A stretch of DNA of 64,000 nt from Enterovibrio sp045679545. GTDB taxonomy: Bacteria > Pseudomonadota > Gammaproteobacteria > Enterobacterales > Vibrionaceae. The notes below the pieces were generated by a model. That model worked only from the letters and a program-made list of their open reading frames with translations. It did no database searches and was not told where the DNA came from. The DNA lies in the NCBI RefSeq assembly GCF_045679545.1, contig NZ_CP166195.1, positions 186,001 to 250,000 on the forward strand. Reading direction: 5' to 3'. Both the position numbers and the translations under genes were made by a program. Below are positions 18,401-27,510 of the stretch, one piece after another (within the stretch, counting starts at the first letter, position 1; each line of letters opens with the position of its first letter).

Positions 18401-19957
18401 TTAACTGAGGTTGCTTGTCGCCTCAGCCGTTTGACCTGTGATGGCGGTGACCAATCGATTCTCGGTGACCGTTTCAGCCGTAAACTCTTCCATCACTTTC
18501 CCTTCATAGAGGGCGAGTATTCGATCACTGACACTCAGCACTTCTGGCATTTCCGAAGAAATCACCAAAACAGCGAGACCAGATCGTGCGAGTTCTCGGA
18601 TCAGGGCATGAATTTCTGACTTGGAGCCCACATCAATACCGCGTGTTGGTTCATCAAGAATGAGGACTTTAGGATGAATCGACAGCCACTTGCCGATCAC
18701 CACTTTTTGTTGGTTACCGCCACTAAGGTTGCCCACGGGATAACTGCCATCGGGCGCTTTGATGGACAGTTGGTCGGCGTATTTTTTGTAGACTTTGCTT
18801 TCTTTTCCTTCGAGGAGCCAACCGATGACAGACACGCGATCGAGCTGCGCCATCGTGATGTTGTCCTGACAACTCATGGCCAACACCAAGCCCTGTTCTT
18901 TGCGGTTTTCCGGTACCAAGGCAATACCAAGCTCTACCGCTTTTTGGCTGTCGTTGATTACTGCTTCTTGGCCCTCAAAGCGAATAGTGCCGGAATCAGG
19001 CTGACGCAAACCAAACAAGGTTTCTGCGATTTCAGTACGCCCAGCGCCAACCAGCCCATACATACCCAATACTTCGCCTTCACGGATCTTAAACGAAATA
19101 TCTTGATAGTGACGCTCAAGCGACAACCCTTCCACTTCCAGGCGAATATCGCCACCCGCCGCCATTTGAACCACTTTGCCCGTTTCAAGTTCACGGCCGA
19201 TCATCATCGCCGTCACTTCCGGTTCATTGGTCTCTTTTGTGATCAAAGTGCCACGGTATTCGCCGTCTCGCAGCACGGATAAGCGATCAGAAATGGCGAA
19301 GATTTCTTCCATTCGGTGAGAAATGTAAGCAATGCCCACGCCATGTGCTTGTAGCTCTTTGATCACCTCAAACAACACGACTTTTTCATAGTCTGTCAGC
19401 GATGCCGTTGGTTCATCAAAAATCACAATCTTGGGTGTAAACACTAAAGCCCGCGCGATTTCTACCATGTATTTTTTAGCAATGGTCAACGACGAAACCT
19501 GGTCATCAGGCCCAAAATCGCAATTCAAACGTTCGAGAATTTCTGCGGCGCGCGCGCGAAGCTTGGTGTAATCCACCACACCAAACAACTTGGTGGGCAT
19601 CATGCCAAGGAAAATATTTTCAGCCACCGTCATGTCTTCCACCAACGATAACTCTTGGTGGATCATCAAAATGCCATGGTGCTTAGCATCCATCGGGGTT
19701 TTTAGCTTGACCACCTCGCCATCAATCAGAATATCGCCTTCTTCGGCCTGATAAATGCCGGACATCACTTTCATTAGGGTTGATTTGCCCGCGCCGTTTT
19801 CTCCGAGCAGTGCATGCACTTCACCTGCTCGAATATCAAAACTCACGCCATTCAGAGCAACCACACCGGGAAACACCTTTTTGATATTTTTCAATTCCAG
19901 TGTCGGTGCGACTGATGGTGAAGCGGCTTCAGCGTTTGTCTTTGCTGCCATATTCAT
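18401..19957 (-). CDS. Sugar ABC transporter ATP-binding protein, CUT2 (RbsA-like)
   Basis: This is the double-ATPase subunit of a carbohydrate-uptake-transporter-2 importer, 518 residues. The first nucleotide-binding domain has Walker A GENGAGKST and Walker B IVIFDEPTASL. The second has the typically degenerate CUT2 P-loop (YGLVGAGRTEIAE) with signature LSGGNQQKVVIGKWL and Walker B VLILDEPTRGIDVG. The start overlaps the upstream permease stop as ATGA and is preceded by GGAGGTG, so translation is coupled. Ribose, xylose, inositol and AI-2 systems share this architecture; specificity is not deducible. Confidence 0.94.
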   Translation of the reverse strand: MNMAAKTNAEAASPSVAPTLELKNIKKVFPGVVALNGVSFDIRAGEVHALLGENGAGKSTLMKVMSGIYQAEEGDILIDGEVVKLKTPMDAKHHGILMIHQELSLVEDMTVAENIFLGMMPTKLFGVVDYTKLRARAAEILERLNCDFGPDDQVSSLTIAKKYMVEIARALVFTPKIVIFDEPTASLTDYEKVVLFEVIKELQAHGVGIAYISHRMEEIFAISDRLSVLRDGEYRGTLITKETNEPEVTAMMIGRELETGKVVQMAAGGDIRLEVEGLSLERHYQDISFKIREGEVLGMYGLVGAGRTEIAETLFGLRQPDSGTIRFEGQEAVINDSQKAVELGIALVPENRKEQGLVLAMSCQDNITMAQLDRVSVIGWLLEGKESKVYKKYADQLSIKAPDGSYPVGNLSGGNQQKVVIGKWLSIHPKVLILDEPTRGIDVGSKSEIHALIRELARSGLAVLVISSEMPEVLSVSDRILALYEGKVMEEFTAETVTENRLVTAITGQTAEATSNLS

Positions 19958-20904
19958 GCGCTCACACCTCCACGCTCAGTTTGGTTAACTTTCTTATCGA
20001 TAAAGAGAACAAGAATGAGTATCGAGCCCATGATCACCAGCACGTAAAACGCGGGAACTTGAAGCAGATTCAACCCGTTTCGCAAAATGCCGATAGCAAG
20101 TACGCCTCCGAGCGTTCCCATGATACTGCCCGCGCCCCCAGTTAGACGGGTTCCGCCAAGTACAACCGCGGTGATGGTCCACAGCTCGAAATCACGCCCA
20201 AGATTGGGTGTCGACGCGCCCATTTGGGTGGAAAGCGTCACCCCTGCAAGCGCAGCAAAGAAACCCACCAGCATGAAATTGATCATCATGTGAGGGCCAA
20301 CTCTTATCCCTGCATCAATCGCAGATTTTCGGTTTCCGCCCACGGCATAGCTATTGCGCCCATGAACGGTGTACTTCATGACGAAGTGCATAATTAACGT
20401 AGCGACCAAAAACAGTAGCGCCAACGTTGGAAAACCAAACACCGAACTTGAACCAAAATCTGAGTAAGCAAAATCGCTGGCATAGAAAGATTGTTCACCG
20501 GTATACACGAATACCAGACCACGAATTCCAATCATGGCGCCCAGAGTCACGATGAATGCATCGACCCCCGTCTTCCAAACAATCACCCCATTTAGCATCC
20601 CAAGCAAAGCGCCTGAGGCCAGCGCAATCAGAACTGCCGCGGGTATACCGATCGAGCCTTGCAGTTCAATGGCAAGGCTGGCCGACAACGCCACCACGGC
20701 GCCGACCGAGAGATCAATGTTGCCGTTGATCATCACCACCGTCATCCCCAGCGCAATAAAGCCAATCGTGGAGGTTTGGATCAAGATGTTTTGAAAGTTG
20801 GTGATATCAAAAAAGTATTCTGACGAAAAGCTGAATAACACAATACAAAACACAACGAATATCCATATCGGTTGCGTTTTCAGAAAGCGGACAATTCTAT
20901 CCAT
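19954..20904 (-). CDS. Sugar ABC transporter permease, CUT2 (RbsC-like), second subunit
   Basis: This is a 316-residue polytopic inner-membrane protein of the BPD_transp_2 family. The conserved permease segment GMTVVMINGNIDLSVGAVVAL is visible, as are VTLGAMIGIRGLVFVYTG and the later VLGGTRLTGGAGSIMGTLGGV. It lies 24 bases after the other permease and overlaps the ATPase start by four bases. Two different permease genes imply a heterodimeric membrane domain. Confidence 0.93.
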   Translation of the reverse strand: MDRIVRFLKTQPIWIFVVFCIVLFSFSSEYFFDITNFQNILIQTSTIGFIALGMTVVMINGNIDLSVGAVVALSASLAIELQGSIGIPAAVLIALASGALLGMLNGVIVWKTGVDAFIVTLGAMIGIRGLVFVYTGEQSFYASDFAYSDFGSSSVFGFPTLALLFLVATLIMHFVMKYTVHGRNSYAVGGNRKSAIDAGIRVGPHMMINFMLVGFFAALAGVTLSTQMGASTPNLGRDFELWTITAVVLGGTRLTGGAGSIMGTLGGVLAIGILRNGLNLLQVPAFYVLVIMGSILILVLFIDKKVNQTERGGVSA

Positions 20905-20928
20905 CGTTTAATCTCCTTCGGCTTTCCG

Positions 20929-21948
20929 TCAAAATTTGGTGAAGAAACTGCCGCGTTTCGTGCCCACATCGAGCCAAACAGCAAGAATAATCACTGCCCA
21001 TGTCACGAGCCATTGCGCGTAATAAGGGAAGCCCAGCAGCAGTAAGCCGTTCTGAATAAAGCCCAGTATCAACACACCAATCACGGTTTTTGTGATGCTG
21101 CCTGAGCCACCTAACAAACTGGTTCCACCCAAAATAACGCCTGCAAGTACGAGCAATTCATAGCCCTGCCCCACGTTATTTTGCGACCCCATGACCCGCG
21201 AGCCCAATATGAGCGCGGCGCAGCCTGTCGAAAAGGCTGACAACAAATAGGTACTGAACACCAGTTTATTTCGGCGAATGCCCGAATACGCAGTGGCGAT
21301 TGGGTTGCCGCCAACGGCAAAAATCTTTCGCCCATATGATGTGCGTTTGAGTAGCAATTCATAGATAACCGCAAGCACAAGAAACATGATAATCGGCACC
21401 GCGATGGGGCCTAAGAAACCTCGCCCAAACACAGCGAACCAAGTGTCTTCTTGATTTGCGATATCTACGTTTTGGCCCCCCGTATAAATCAAGGTTAAGC
21501 CTTGTATCGCTGAGAGCATGCCCAAGGTGACAATGAGCGAATTTAGCCGCAAGTAGCCAACCAGAAAGCCATTCACCACGCCTACCAGCAGGGTAAATAG
21601 GAACATCAGCAAAATGGCTTGGCCAGGGCCGACTTTGTCGTGTAGATCCACCACAAGGACGGTCGAAAATGACAGCAGTGAACCGACCGACAGATCAAGG
21701 TTTCCGCCAATAACAACGATGGTCACACCCAGTGCAATCGTGCCAATGATAGACGCTTGACGGATCACCGTCATGAAATTATCCGTGCTGAGAAATCGGT
21801 CAGATGAAAGTGAAAACGCCACAATAAACATAAAGAACGCAACCAAAATACCGTGTCGCGCCATGAGCTTTTTCACGGAGAATGCTTGCGCTGTAACGTC
21901 TACTGCACCACCCTTTTTGGCAGCATCAGTTGGAGATCCTGAAGCCAT
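20929..21948 (-). CDS. Sugar ABC transporter permease, CUT2 (RbsC-like), first subunit
   Basis: This is a hydrophobic permease of about 339 residues from the chosen start. The family segment GVTIVVIGGNLDLSVGSLLSF is followed by LIVTLGMLSAIQGLTLIYTGG and VILGGTSLLGGSGSITKTVIGV. Frames open to 21984, but the ATG at 21948 has AAGGG eight bases upstream and is favoured. The cytoplasmic N-terminus is longer than usual, about 30 residues before the first helix. It is separated from the binding-protein gene by a 160-base gap with a strong stem-loop. Confidence 0.92.
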   Translation of the reverse strand: MASGSPTDAAKKGGAVDVTAQAFSVKKLMARHGILVAFFMFIVAFSLSSDRFLSTDNFMTVIRQASIIGTIALGVTIVVIGGNLDLSVGSLLSFSTVLVVDLHDKVGPGQAILLMFLFTLLVGVVNGFLVGYLRLNSLIVTLGMLSAIQGLTLIYTGGQNVDIANQEDTWFAVFGRGFLGPIAVPIIMFLVLAVIYELLLKRTSYGRKIFAVGGNPIATAYSGIRRNKLVFSTYLLSAFSTGCAALILGSRVMGSQNNVGQGYELLVLAGVILGGTSLLGGSGSITKTVIGVLILGFIQNGLLLLGFPYYAQWLVTWAVIILAVWLDVGTKRGSFFTKF

Positions 21949-22046
21949 ATACATATCCCTTGATGAATAGAGAGAGCGTCGCAATCCTTGCTGAAAGGTG
22001 CCTTTCTAACCATGAAATACGGAAGAAGGCCAAAGAAGCAGAACAA

Positions 22047-22099
22047 CGCCTCTGTACTCTTAGTCAATATTAACGCTCATACGTAAGAGTAGAGAGGCG
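22047..22099. repeat. Intercistronic stem-loop after the binding-protein gene
   Basis: The arms CGCCTCTGTACTCTTA (22047-22062) and TAAGAGTAGAGAGGCG (22084-22099) are complementary at 15 of 16 positions, around a 21-base loop. It lies just downstream of the substrate-binding-protein stop, within the operon, and has no T-run. By analogy with malE-malF it probably protects the upstream mRNA and reduces read-through to the permeases. Confidence 0.75.
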
Positions 22100-22108
22100 A
22101 TACGCTTT

Positions 22109-23044
22109 TTAGAAAACAGGCTTGGTGAAATTCGCCATGTTCTCTTGCGTAATTTTAGGCGTATCGAAGTAGTTAAGTTTCGGCACTTCTTCGCCATTTG
22201 CGATAGCAATAGCCGTCGCCAATGCGTTTTCGGCATCATCTACCGGAGACTGGTAAACAGAACCCCAGTACTCGCCACGACCCATGGCTTCATAGCCAAC
22301 CGCAAAGTTGGTGGCACCGATAAAGGCAATACCTTCACGCCCTGCGGCTTTCGCTGCATTTAGCGCACCTACGCCCATGTTGTCATCACCGGAATAGACG
22401 CCGTCGATGTTGTCATACTTGGTTAGGAAGTTTTCCATCACGCGTTGTGACTTCTCGCGGTTCCAATCACCCGGTTGCGTTTCCATGATTTTCACGTCAG
22501 GACACGCAACAGCCAGTCTGTCTTCAAACCCTTTCTGACGCTCGATAGCTGTTGTATAGCCTGGCTGACCGGAAATTTGCACGATCTCGCCCTTGCCACC
22601 CAATGCATCACACATCATCTCGGCCGAATACGCACCTTGAACAATGTTGTTTGGCCCAGAGAAGGATTCAATAAACTGTTGGCCTTCCTCTGCCACATTG
22701 GAGTTGGTGACAACAACCGGAATACCCGACTGCTTCGCTTTACGAATAGCAGGCACCACCGCTTTACCATTGGTTGGCCAGATAATAATCACGTCCACTT
22801 TCTGTTGGATGAGATCTTGTATCTGTGCGATTTGGCGCGCGACATCACCACCAGCGTCCAAAACCACCGTTTCCACACCTTCCGTGTTTCCAGCGGCTTC
22901 CTTAAACGCTTTTTCGTAGGTGGTTTGGTATGAATCAACACCAACATTGTTCTGCGTAATACCAATGACCAAATCTTTGGCACTGACTGCTGTTGCACTT
23001 GCCGTAATCATCAGACCTAACAAGGTTTTACTGATTGTTTTCAT
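22109..23044 (-). CDS. Periplasmic sugar-binding protein of a CUT2 ABC transporter (RbsB-like)
   Basis: This is the solute-binding component, 311 residues. A signal peptide (MKTISKTLLGLMITASATAVSA, shown here by its ends only: cut after AVSA, before KDLV) leads into a type I periplasmic-binding fold. Recognisable are IGITQNNVGVDSYQ, DLIQQKVDVIIIWPTNG, GYTTAIERQKGFED and GVYSGDDNMGVGALNAAK. It lies 70 bases after the SDR gene and is separated from the permease genes by a stem-loop, the usual way to obtain excess binding protein. The ligand is not identified; the class includes pentoses, hexoses, polyols and AI-2. Confidence 0.92.
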   Translation of the reverse strand: MKTISKTLLGLMITASATAVSAKDLVIGITQNNVGVDSYQTTYEKAFKEAAGNTEGVETVVLDAGGDVARQIAQIQDLIQQKVDVIIIWPTNGKAVVPAIRKAKQSGIPVVVTNSNVAEEGQQFIESFSGPNNIVQGAYSAEMMCDALGGKGEIVQISGQPGYTTAIERQKGFEDRLAVACPDVKIMETQPGDWNREKSQRVMENFLTKYDNIDGVYSGDDNMGVGALNAAKAAGREGIAFIGATNFAVGYEAMGRGEYWGSVYQSPVDDAENALATAIAIANGEEVPKLNYFDTPKITQENMANFTKPVF

Positions 23045-23114
23045 CCTTACCGCTCCGTTGCTGTTGCACCCAATGAGAGAGTGCTTTCAAGTTCCGACAG
23101 ACCTTCCCGGCCTG

Positions 23115-23918
23115 TTACTGCATTACCATGCCGCCATCAATCATGATGAGCTGACCCGTCATGTAATCTGAGTCTTTACTTGCGAGGAAACTGGCCGTGC
23201 CGAGCACATCTTCAGGGTAGGAATAACGACCAAGCAGAATCATTTCGCGCGCCAAGGTGTCCATGGATTCACCAGGCTTCTCAAACTTACCAATGGCGAC
23301 TAGATCTTTATCCAGTTGCTCCCAAAGCTCGGTACGCACCACGCCAGGGCCATAGCCGTTCACTGTAATGTTGTGTTTCACCAATGCCTTCGCGCCGCCA
23401 TTGATCATCGCAAGCACCGCATGCTTACTGCACGAGTAAGGCACCACATCATCAAATGCCATGCGCGACACAATGGATCCAACATTGATAATTTTGTAAG
23501 GCTCATCTTCAGGGCCTTGAGCAATCATTTGCTTGGCAGCTTCTTGCATACCCATCAAACAACCCAAACCATTCACATCCATGATTTGCTGCCAATTTTC
23601 CTCTGTAATATCAAGGAACATCAGAGGTTTATTAATACCCGCATTGTTGAGCATCACATTGATTGAACCGAACGCATCGACGGTTGCTTTCACGCCTGCG
23701 GCAATATCAGCACGTTTGGTCACGTCCATTTTCACCGCTATTGCTTCGCCACCTTTTGCTTTGATGCGCTCAACGACTTCCTGACAACCATCAAGATTCA
23801 CGTCAGCCACACAAACCTTTGCTCCCTGCTCTGCAAAATTTTCTGCAACCGCCGCGCCCATGCCGCGCGCAGCCCCTGTGATCAGTACATGTTTCTTCGC
23901 CAGTCTCGATGTGTCCAA
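23115..23918 (-). CDS. Short-chain dehydrogenase/reductase (SDR), classical type
   Basis: This 267-residue NAD(P)-dependent oxidoreductase begins with the Rossmann glycine motif TGAARGMG. It has the NNAG motif (VMLNNAGINKP), catalytic Ser in GSIVS, and Tyr161 and Lys165 in YSCSK. A late SKDSDYMTGQLIMIDGG segment resembles polyol, acetoin or diacetyl reductases. The start is TTG at 23918, supported by GGAGG five bases upstream. It is the first gene of the leftward transporter operon, with a LacI-type palindrome 51 bases before it. It probably oxidises the imported polyol-like or hydroxy compound, which is an inference. Confidence 0.9.
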   Translation of the reverse strand: MDTSRLAKKHVLITGAARGMGAAVAENFAEQGAKVCVADVNLDGCQEVVERIKAKGGEAIAVKMDVTKRADIAAGVKATVDAFGSINVMLNNAGINKPLMFLDITEENWQQIMDVNGLGCLMGMQEAAKQMIAQGPEDEPYKIINVGSIVSRMAFDDVVPYSCSKHAVLAMINGGAKALVKHNITVNGYGPGVVRTELWEQLDKDLVAIGKFEKPGESMDTLAREMILLGRYSYPEDVLGTASFLASKDSDYMTGQLIMIDGGMVMQ

Positions 23919-23968
23919 GTTGCCCTCCTTATTTTGCTGATCTTCGCCACCTGAGCCTCAGGCCGACA

Positions 23969-23980
23969 GCAAACGTTTGC
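23969..23980. promoter_or_regulatory. LacI-family operator upstream of the SDR-transporter operon
   Basis: A perfect 12-bp palindrome GCAAACGTTTGC with the central CG typical of LacI/PurR-family operators. It lies 51 bases upstream of the SDR start codon. The same core occurs at 24256-24267, and variants occur beside the LacI gene. Confidence 0.75.
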
Positions 23981-24253
23981 AATGAATTTTCGTTAACTTA
24001 TGATTTACATTTAGCAACAAGCATAGAACAAGAAATGCACGATAAAAATAGGCTACCCTGCTTCATTTTTGAGAGGATGTAGTAGGTATATTTAACAGCC
24101 TATTGCTATAGCCTTGTTAAAAAGAGAAAATATCTCCCAGCACGCCGTTTCTATAGATTAAATATTCCTTCCAAAACCCCAATATTGATCACAAACCGAC
24201 TTTGGTAAAAATCGCCTCGAATGCGCATTTATTGCAAAAAAATGCCGATTTTA

Positions 24254-24269
24254 TTGCAAACGTTTGCAA
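24254..24269. promoter_or_regulatory. LacI-family operator upstream of the groEL paralogue
   Basis: TTGCAAACGTTTGCAA is a perfect 16-bp palindrome ending 51 bases before the groEL ATG, within the expected promoter. It has the same core as the operator at 23969 and closely resembles those at 32457 and 32549. Confidence 0.8.
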
Positions 24270-24320
24270 AAGGTTTAACGTTATAGATACAAATGACAAG
24301 AAACAACGCGAGGGATAGCT

Positions 24321-25931
24321 ATGCATCAAGATCATCTGGAATTTGGCGAAGACGCACGCAAGCGCTTACTGATAGGCGCGAACCTTTTGGCCGATGCCGT
24401 TAAGGTGACGCTCGGTCCCAAGGGGAGAAATGTGGTCATGCGCAATTTCGACCAACCGCCCATCATCACCAAAGATGGCGTTTCCGTCGCACGCAAAGTC
24501 GCGATTAAAGGGCAAATGGAAGAAATGGGGGCATCGTTGATCCGTGCCGTCGCGTCAAAAGCCAACGATGAAGCGGGGGATGGCACGACAACCTCGACCG
24601 TGATCGCTCAAGCCATTCTCAATCAAGGTTTCAAAGCTCAAGCAGCGAACTACAACATCATCGATATCAAGCACGGTATCGAAAAGGCCATTCACGCCGC
24701 TGTAATAGCGCTGAAAGACCAAGCTGTACCTTGCAACCAGGAAGCAGACATTGAACATGTCGCCACCATCTCCGCTAACAATGACACTAGCATTGGTAAG
24801 ATCGTCGCCGAGGCGATTCGTGCCGTCGGCGAACATGGCGTTGTCACTATTGAAGAAGGCAAAGGCTTTCACACCGAATTACACGTGGTCAAAGGCATGC
24901 AATTTGATCGCGGTTATCTCTCACCACATTTCGTCAACGTGAGAGGAAAAATGCGCGTTGAACATGCTATGCCATTGATCTTACTGGTTGATGGCAAACT
25001 AAGTCAGTTTGACCAAGTGGTGCCTGCCATGGAAATTGCGGCTAAGCAAAAACGACCGCTTTTTGTGATGGCAGAAGATGTAGAAGGTGAAGCCCTCTCT
25101 ACCCTCGTTGTTAACCACATGCGTAAAACGTTAGATGTCGTTGCCGTGAAAACGCCCGGTTTCGGCCCACGCCGTCAAGCGATTTTGCATGACATTGCCG
25201 CACTCACCGGCGCAACCGTCATGTCGTCTGAAACCGGTCATGATGTCGCTCAGATCAGTGAGCATGACTTTGGTCAGGTCGAAAAAATCGAACTCTCTAA
25301 AGATTCGTTTACCTTAATCAAAGGCCTAGGTACTGAAGCGCGAATTGCTGATCGCATTGCACAAATCAACGCCGAAATCGAAAGCTCTGATTCTGAATAT
25401 GACGTTCAGAAAATGACAGAACGTCGCGCCCGTTTGTCAGGGGGTATTGCATTGATCGAAGTGGGTGCCGCCACCGAAACCGAAGTCAAAGAAAAGAAAG
25501 CCCGTGTTGAAGATGCCTTGCACGCAACCCGAGCGGCAATTGAAGAAGGTATTGTGCCTGGCGGTGGCATTGCTCTACTGCGTGTTTGTGAAACCATGGC
25601 CCTGCCCGATGCCACGAGCGATGATGAAAAAGCAGGTATGCAAATCGCGCTAGATGCAATGAAATCGCCATTTAGACAGATTGTGAAAAATGCGGGGCTT
25701 GATGCCGGTGTCTATCTCGAAAAAGTCAGCAATCAACCCTTTGAATTCGGATATAACGCGGCAAATGGTAAATTTGGTTCTATGCTGGAGATGGGCGTGA
25801 TAGACCCCGCCAAGGTGACGCGATTGTCACTGCAAACTGCAAGCTCCATCGCGGCGTTAATGCTCACCACCGAAGCGCTGGTCGGTGACACTGATCCTGA
25901 CTACGTGCCATCACACCACCACGAGCACTAA
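24321..25931 (+). CDS. Orphan GroEL-type chaperonin paralogue
   Basis: This 536-residue group I chaperonin has the full fold: VTLGPKGRNVV, ATP-site TKDGVSVAR (Asp52), GDGTTT (Asp87), KTPGFGPRRQ in the apical domain, and VEDALHATRAAIEEGIVPGGG with GYNAANG in the equatorial domain. The nucleotide-site residues are intact. It differs from housekeeping GroEL in the N-terminus (MHQDHLEFGEDARKRLL) and in the tail, where the GGM repeats are replaced by a short histidine-rich end (PSHHHEH). No groES is adjacent. It is divergent from the transporter operon, convergent with the E1/E2 operon, and carries a LacI-type operator. A role folding the neighbouring E1 enzyme is an inference. Confidence 0.95.
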   Translation: MHQDHLEFGEDARKRLLIGANLLADAVKVTLGPKGRNVVMRNFDQPPIITKDGVSVARKVAIKGQMEEMGASLIRAVASKANDEAGDGTTTSTVIAQAILNQGFKAQAANYNIIDIKHGIEKAIHAAVIALKDQAVPCNQEADIEHVATISANNDTSIGKIVAEAIRAVGEHGVVTIEEGKGFHTELHVVKGMQFDRGYLSPHFVNVRGKMRVEHAMPLILLVDGKLSQFDQVVPAMEIAAKQKRPLFVMAEDVEGEALSTLVVNHMRKTLDVVAVKTPGFGPRRQAILHDIAALTGATVMSSETGHDVAQISEHDFGQVEKIELSKDSFTLIKGLGTEARIADRIAQINAEIESSDSEYDVQKMTERRARLSGGIALIEVGAATETEVKEKKARVEDALHATRAAIEEGIVPGGGIALLRVCETMALPDATSDDEKAGMQIALDAMKSPFRQIVKNAGLDAGVYLEKVSNQPFEFGYNAANGKFGSMLEMGVIDPAKVTRLSLQTASSIAALMLTTEALVGDTDPDYVPSHHHEH

Positions 25932-25961
25932 TGTTTGTGGCTTTATGTCCAAAAGCCAGAC

Positions 25962-25993
25962 ACAACAAAGGGAGCATCAGCTCCCTTTGTTGT
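25962..25993. terminator. Bidirectional terminator between groEL paralogue and E2 gene
   Basis: A perfect 14-bp stem ACAACAAAGGGAGC / GCTCCCTTTGTTGT encloses the loop ATCA, 30 bases after the groEL stop and 49 bases before the convergent E2 stop. The T-richness is moderate (TTGTTGTTGCTCTTG). Confidence 0.8.
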
Positions 25994-26041
25994 TGCTCTT
26001 GTTACCCTTGCTTGTTACCGATTCCTAATTTAACCCTCGAC

Positions 26042-27496
26042 TTAGAGCTCGCCCTGCCAATCGTGGGACTCAATCATAGATTTCACTTGCTGCAAGAAAG
26101 CACCGGAATACGCGCCATCCACTGCCCGATGATCGAACGATTGCACCAGCATACCCACACTGCCTATTCCCAATGTTTCTCTGCCATTCACATTCACCAC
26201 CACGGGTTTGCGAACAATGCTGTCGATAGACAGAATCGCAATTTCAGGGTGATTGATAATGGGCGTGGTAAACGCGGTACCTGAACCGCCATTGTTAGAA
26301 AGCGTGTAGGTTGCACCAGACATATCATCCGGCGTTAACCGGTTTTCACGCGCTTTCGCGGCAAGCTCTGCAATTTTCCGCGCCAATCCCGACACATTCA
26401 TCGCATCGGCATCTTTAATAACAGGCACAACCAAGCCTTGATGATTAAGGTCCACCGCAACGCCCAAGTGGATTGGCACACTCAGCACTAGCTTATCGAT
26501 CCCCACTTGTCCGTTAAGCTGTGGAAACGCTTGTAACGCTTTCACAACGGCTCTGGCAATGAAGGCGAGCGGCGTTAAACTGCAACCATAACGCTGTTTG
26601 AACGCCACTTTGTTTGCCTGTCTTACGTCTTCAACGGCATCAAAGCTGATTTCCATCCCCTGAGCGACATGCACAGCATTCTGCACCGATGATGCCATCT
26701 GACGTGCAATTTGCTTACGCATGAAAGTAAAGGGTACCGCTTCCCCTTCAATCGAGATTGGCGAAGGTGGAAGCGAACTTGCCTGACTGGATTGACTGGC
26801 CTGCGGTGCTCTCAAAGCTGGTGCACTGTCACCATCAAGATAAGACAAGACATCGGATTCGGTAATACGCCCATGTCTACCTGTGCCATCAACATGATTG
26901 ATATCGACACCATGCTCTGTCACTAAACGACGCACCGAGGGTGATAGCTCTGCCAAAGCAGCCAACGCTTCTGCATCTCTCTCTGGCGAGCTGTTGACAG
27001 TTGATTGCTCAATGTGCGCCTGCATATCCCGCTTGGTGATGCGCCCGTCTTTGCCACTGCCAGCGATTGCTGACAAATCGACCGTGTTGGTGGCAGCAAG
27101 GTATTTCACTGCTGGCGAAAACAAACCATTTCCGCCTTGTAAGCGGGTTTTGGACTCGTTCGACCCAGACTTGGCTTCATTCGACGATGCAGGTTTAGCG
27201 ACTTCTGTCTCCGAGGATGCCGCGCGACTTGAGTTACCTGAACTCGCAACGGCTACCTCTTCGCCCTCAACAGCTAGCACGGCGACGGGCTCACCCACAG
27301 GGATGATTTCACCAACGGCAGCGATGATTTTGGTCAACACCCCGTTTTCCATCGCGGGCACTTCCATCGCGACTTTATCAGTAGAAATTTCAAACAGTGC
27401 GTCGCCTTTTTTGACGTCGTCACCTTCGGCTTTGTGCCACAGAAGAATTTCCCCTTCTGCCACGGTTTCCCCTAGTTGGGGCATGATGATATCCAT
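26042..27496 (-). CDS. Dihydrolipoamide acyltransferase (E2) with two E3-binding domains
   Basis: This is the core acyltransferase of a 2-oxoacid / acetoin dehydrogenase-type complex, about 484 residues. Domains in order are one lipoyl domain (lipoyl lysine in EISTDKVAMEV), a linker rich in Ser, Ala and Glu, two consecutive peripheral-subunit-binding domains (LFSPAVKYLAATN...GKDGRITKRD and LSPSVRRLVTEHG...GRHGRITESD), then the catalytic domain with the active-site SFDHRAVDGA. The ATG at 27496 is chosen because AGGAGG lies five bases upstream; the longer frame lacks one. It is the last gene of the M24-E1alpha-E1beta-ALDH-E2 operon. No E3 (dihydrolipoamide dehydrogenase) gene is present. Confidence 0.92.
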   Translation of the reverse strand: MDIIMPQLGETVAEGEILLWHKAEGDDVKKGDALFEISTDKVAMEVPAMENGVLTKIIAAVGEIIPVGEPVAVLAVEGEEVAVASSGNSSRAASSETEVAKPASSNEAKSGSNESKTRLQGGNGLFSPAVKYLAATNTVDLSAIAGSGKDGRITKRDMQAHIEQSTVNSSPERDAEALAALAELSPSVRRLVTEHGVDINHVDGTGRHGRITESDVLSYLDGDSAPALRAPQASQSSQASSLPPSPISIEGEAVPFTFMRKQIARQMASSVQNAVHVAQGMEISFDAVEDVRQANKVAFKQRYGCSLTPLAFIARAVVKALQAFPQLNGQVGIDKLVLSVPIHLGVAVDLNHQGLVVPVIKDADAMNVSGLARKIAELAAKARENRLTPDDMSGATYTLSNNGGSGTAFTTPIINHPEIAILSIDSIVRKPVVVNVNGRETLGIGSVGMLVQSFDHRAVDGAYSGAFLQQVKSMIESHDWQGEL

Positions 27497-27510
27497 GTCT
27501 GCCTCCTGGC

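Larger units (their letters stand above)
23919..24320. other. Divergent control region, SDR-transporter operon / groEL paralogue
   Basis: About 400 bases between two divergent start codons. It contains two copies of the core palindrome GCAAACGTTTGC, one near each gene, described separately. The rest is AT-rich with no open frame of interest. The arrangement suggests one LacI-family repressor controlling both directions. Confidence 0.75.
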
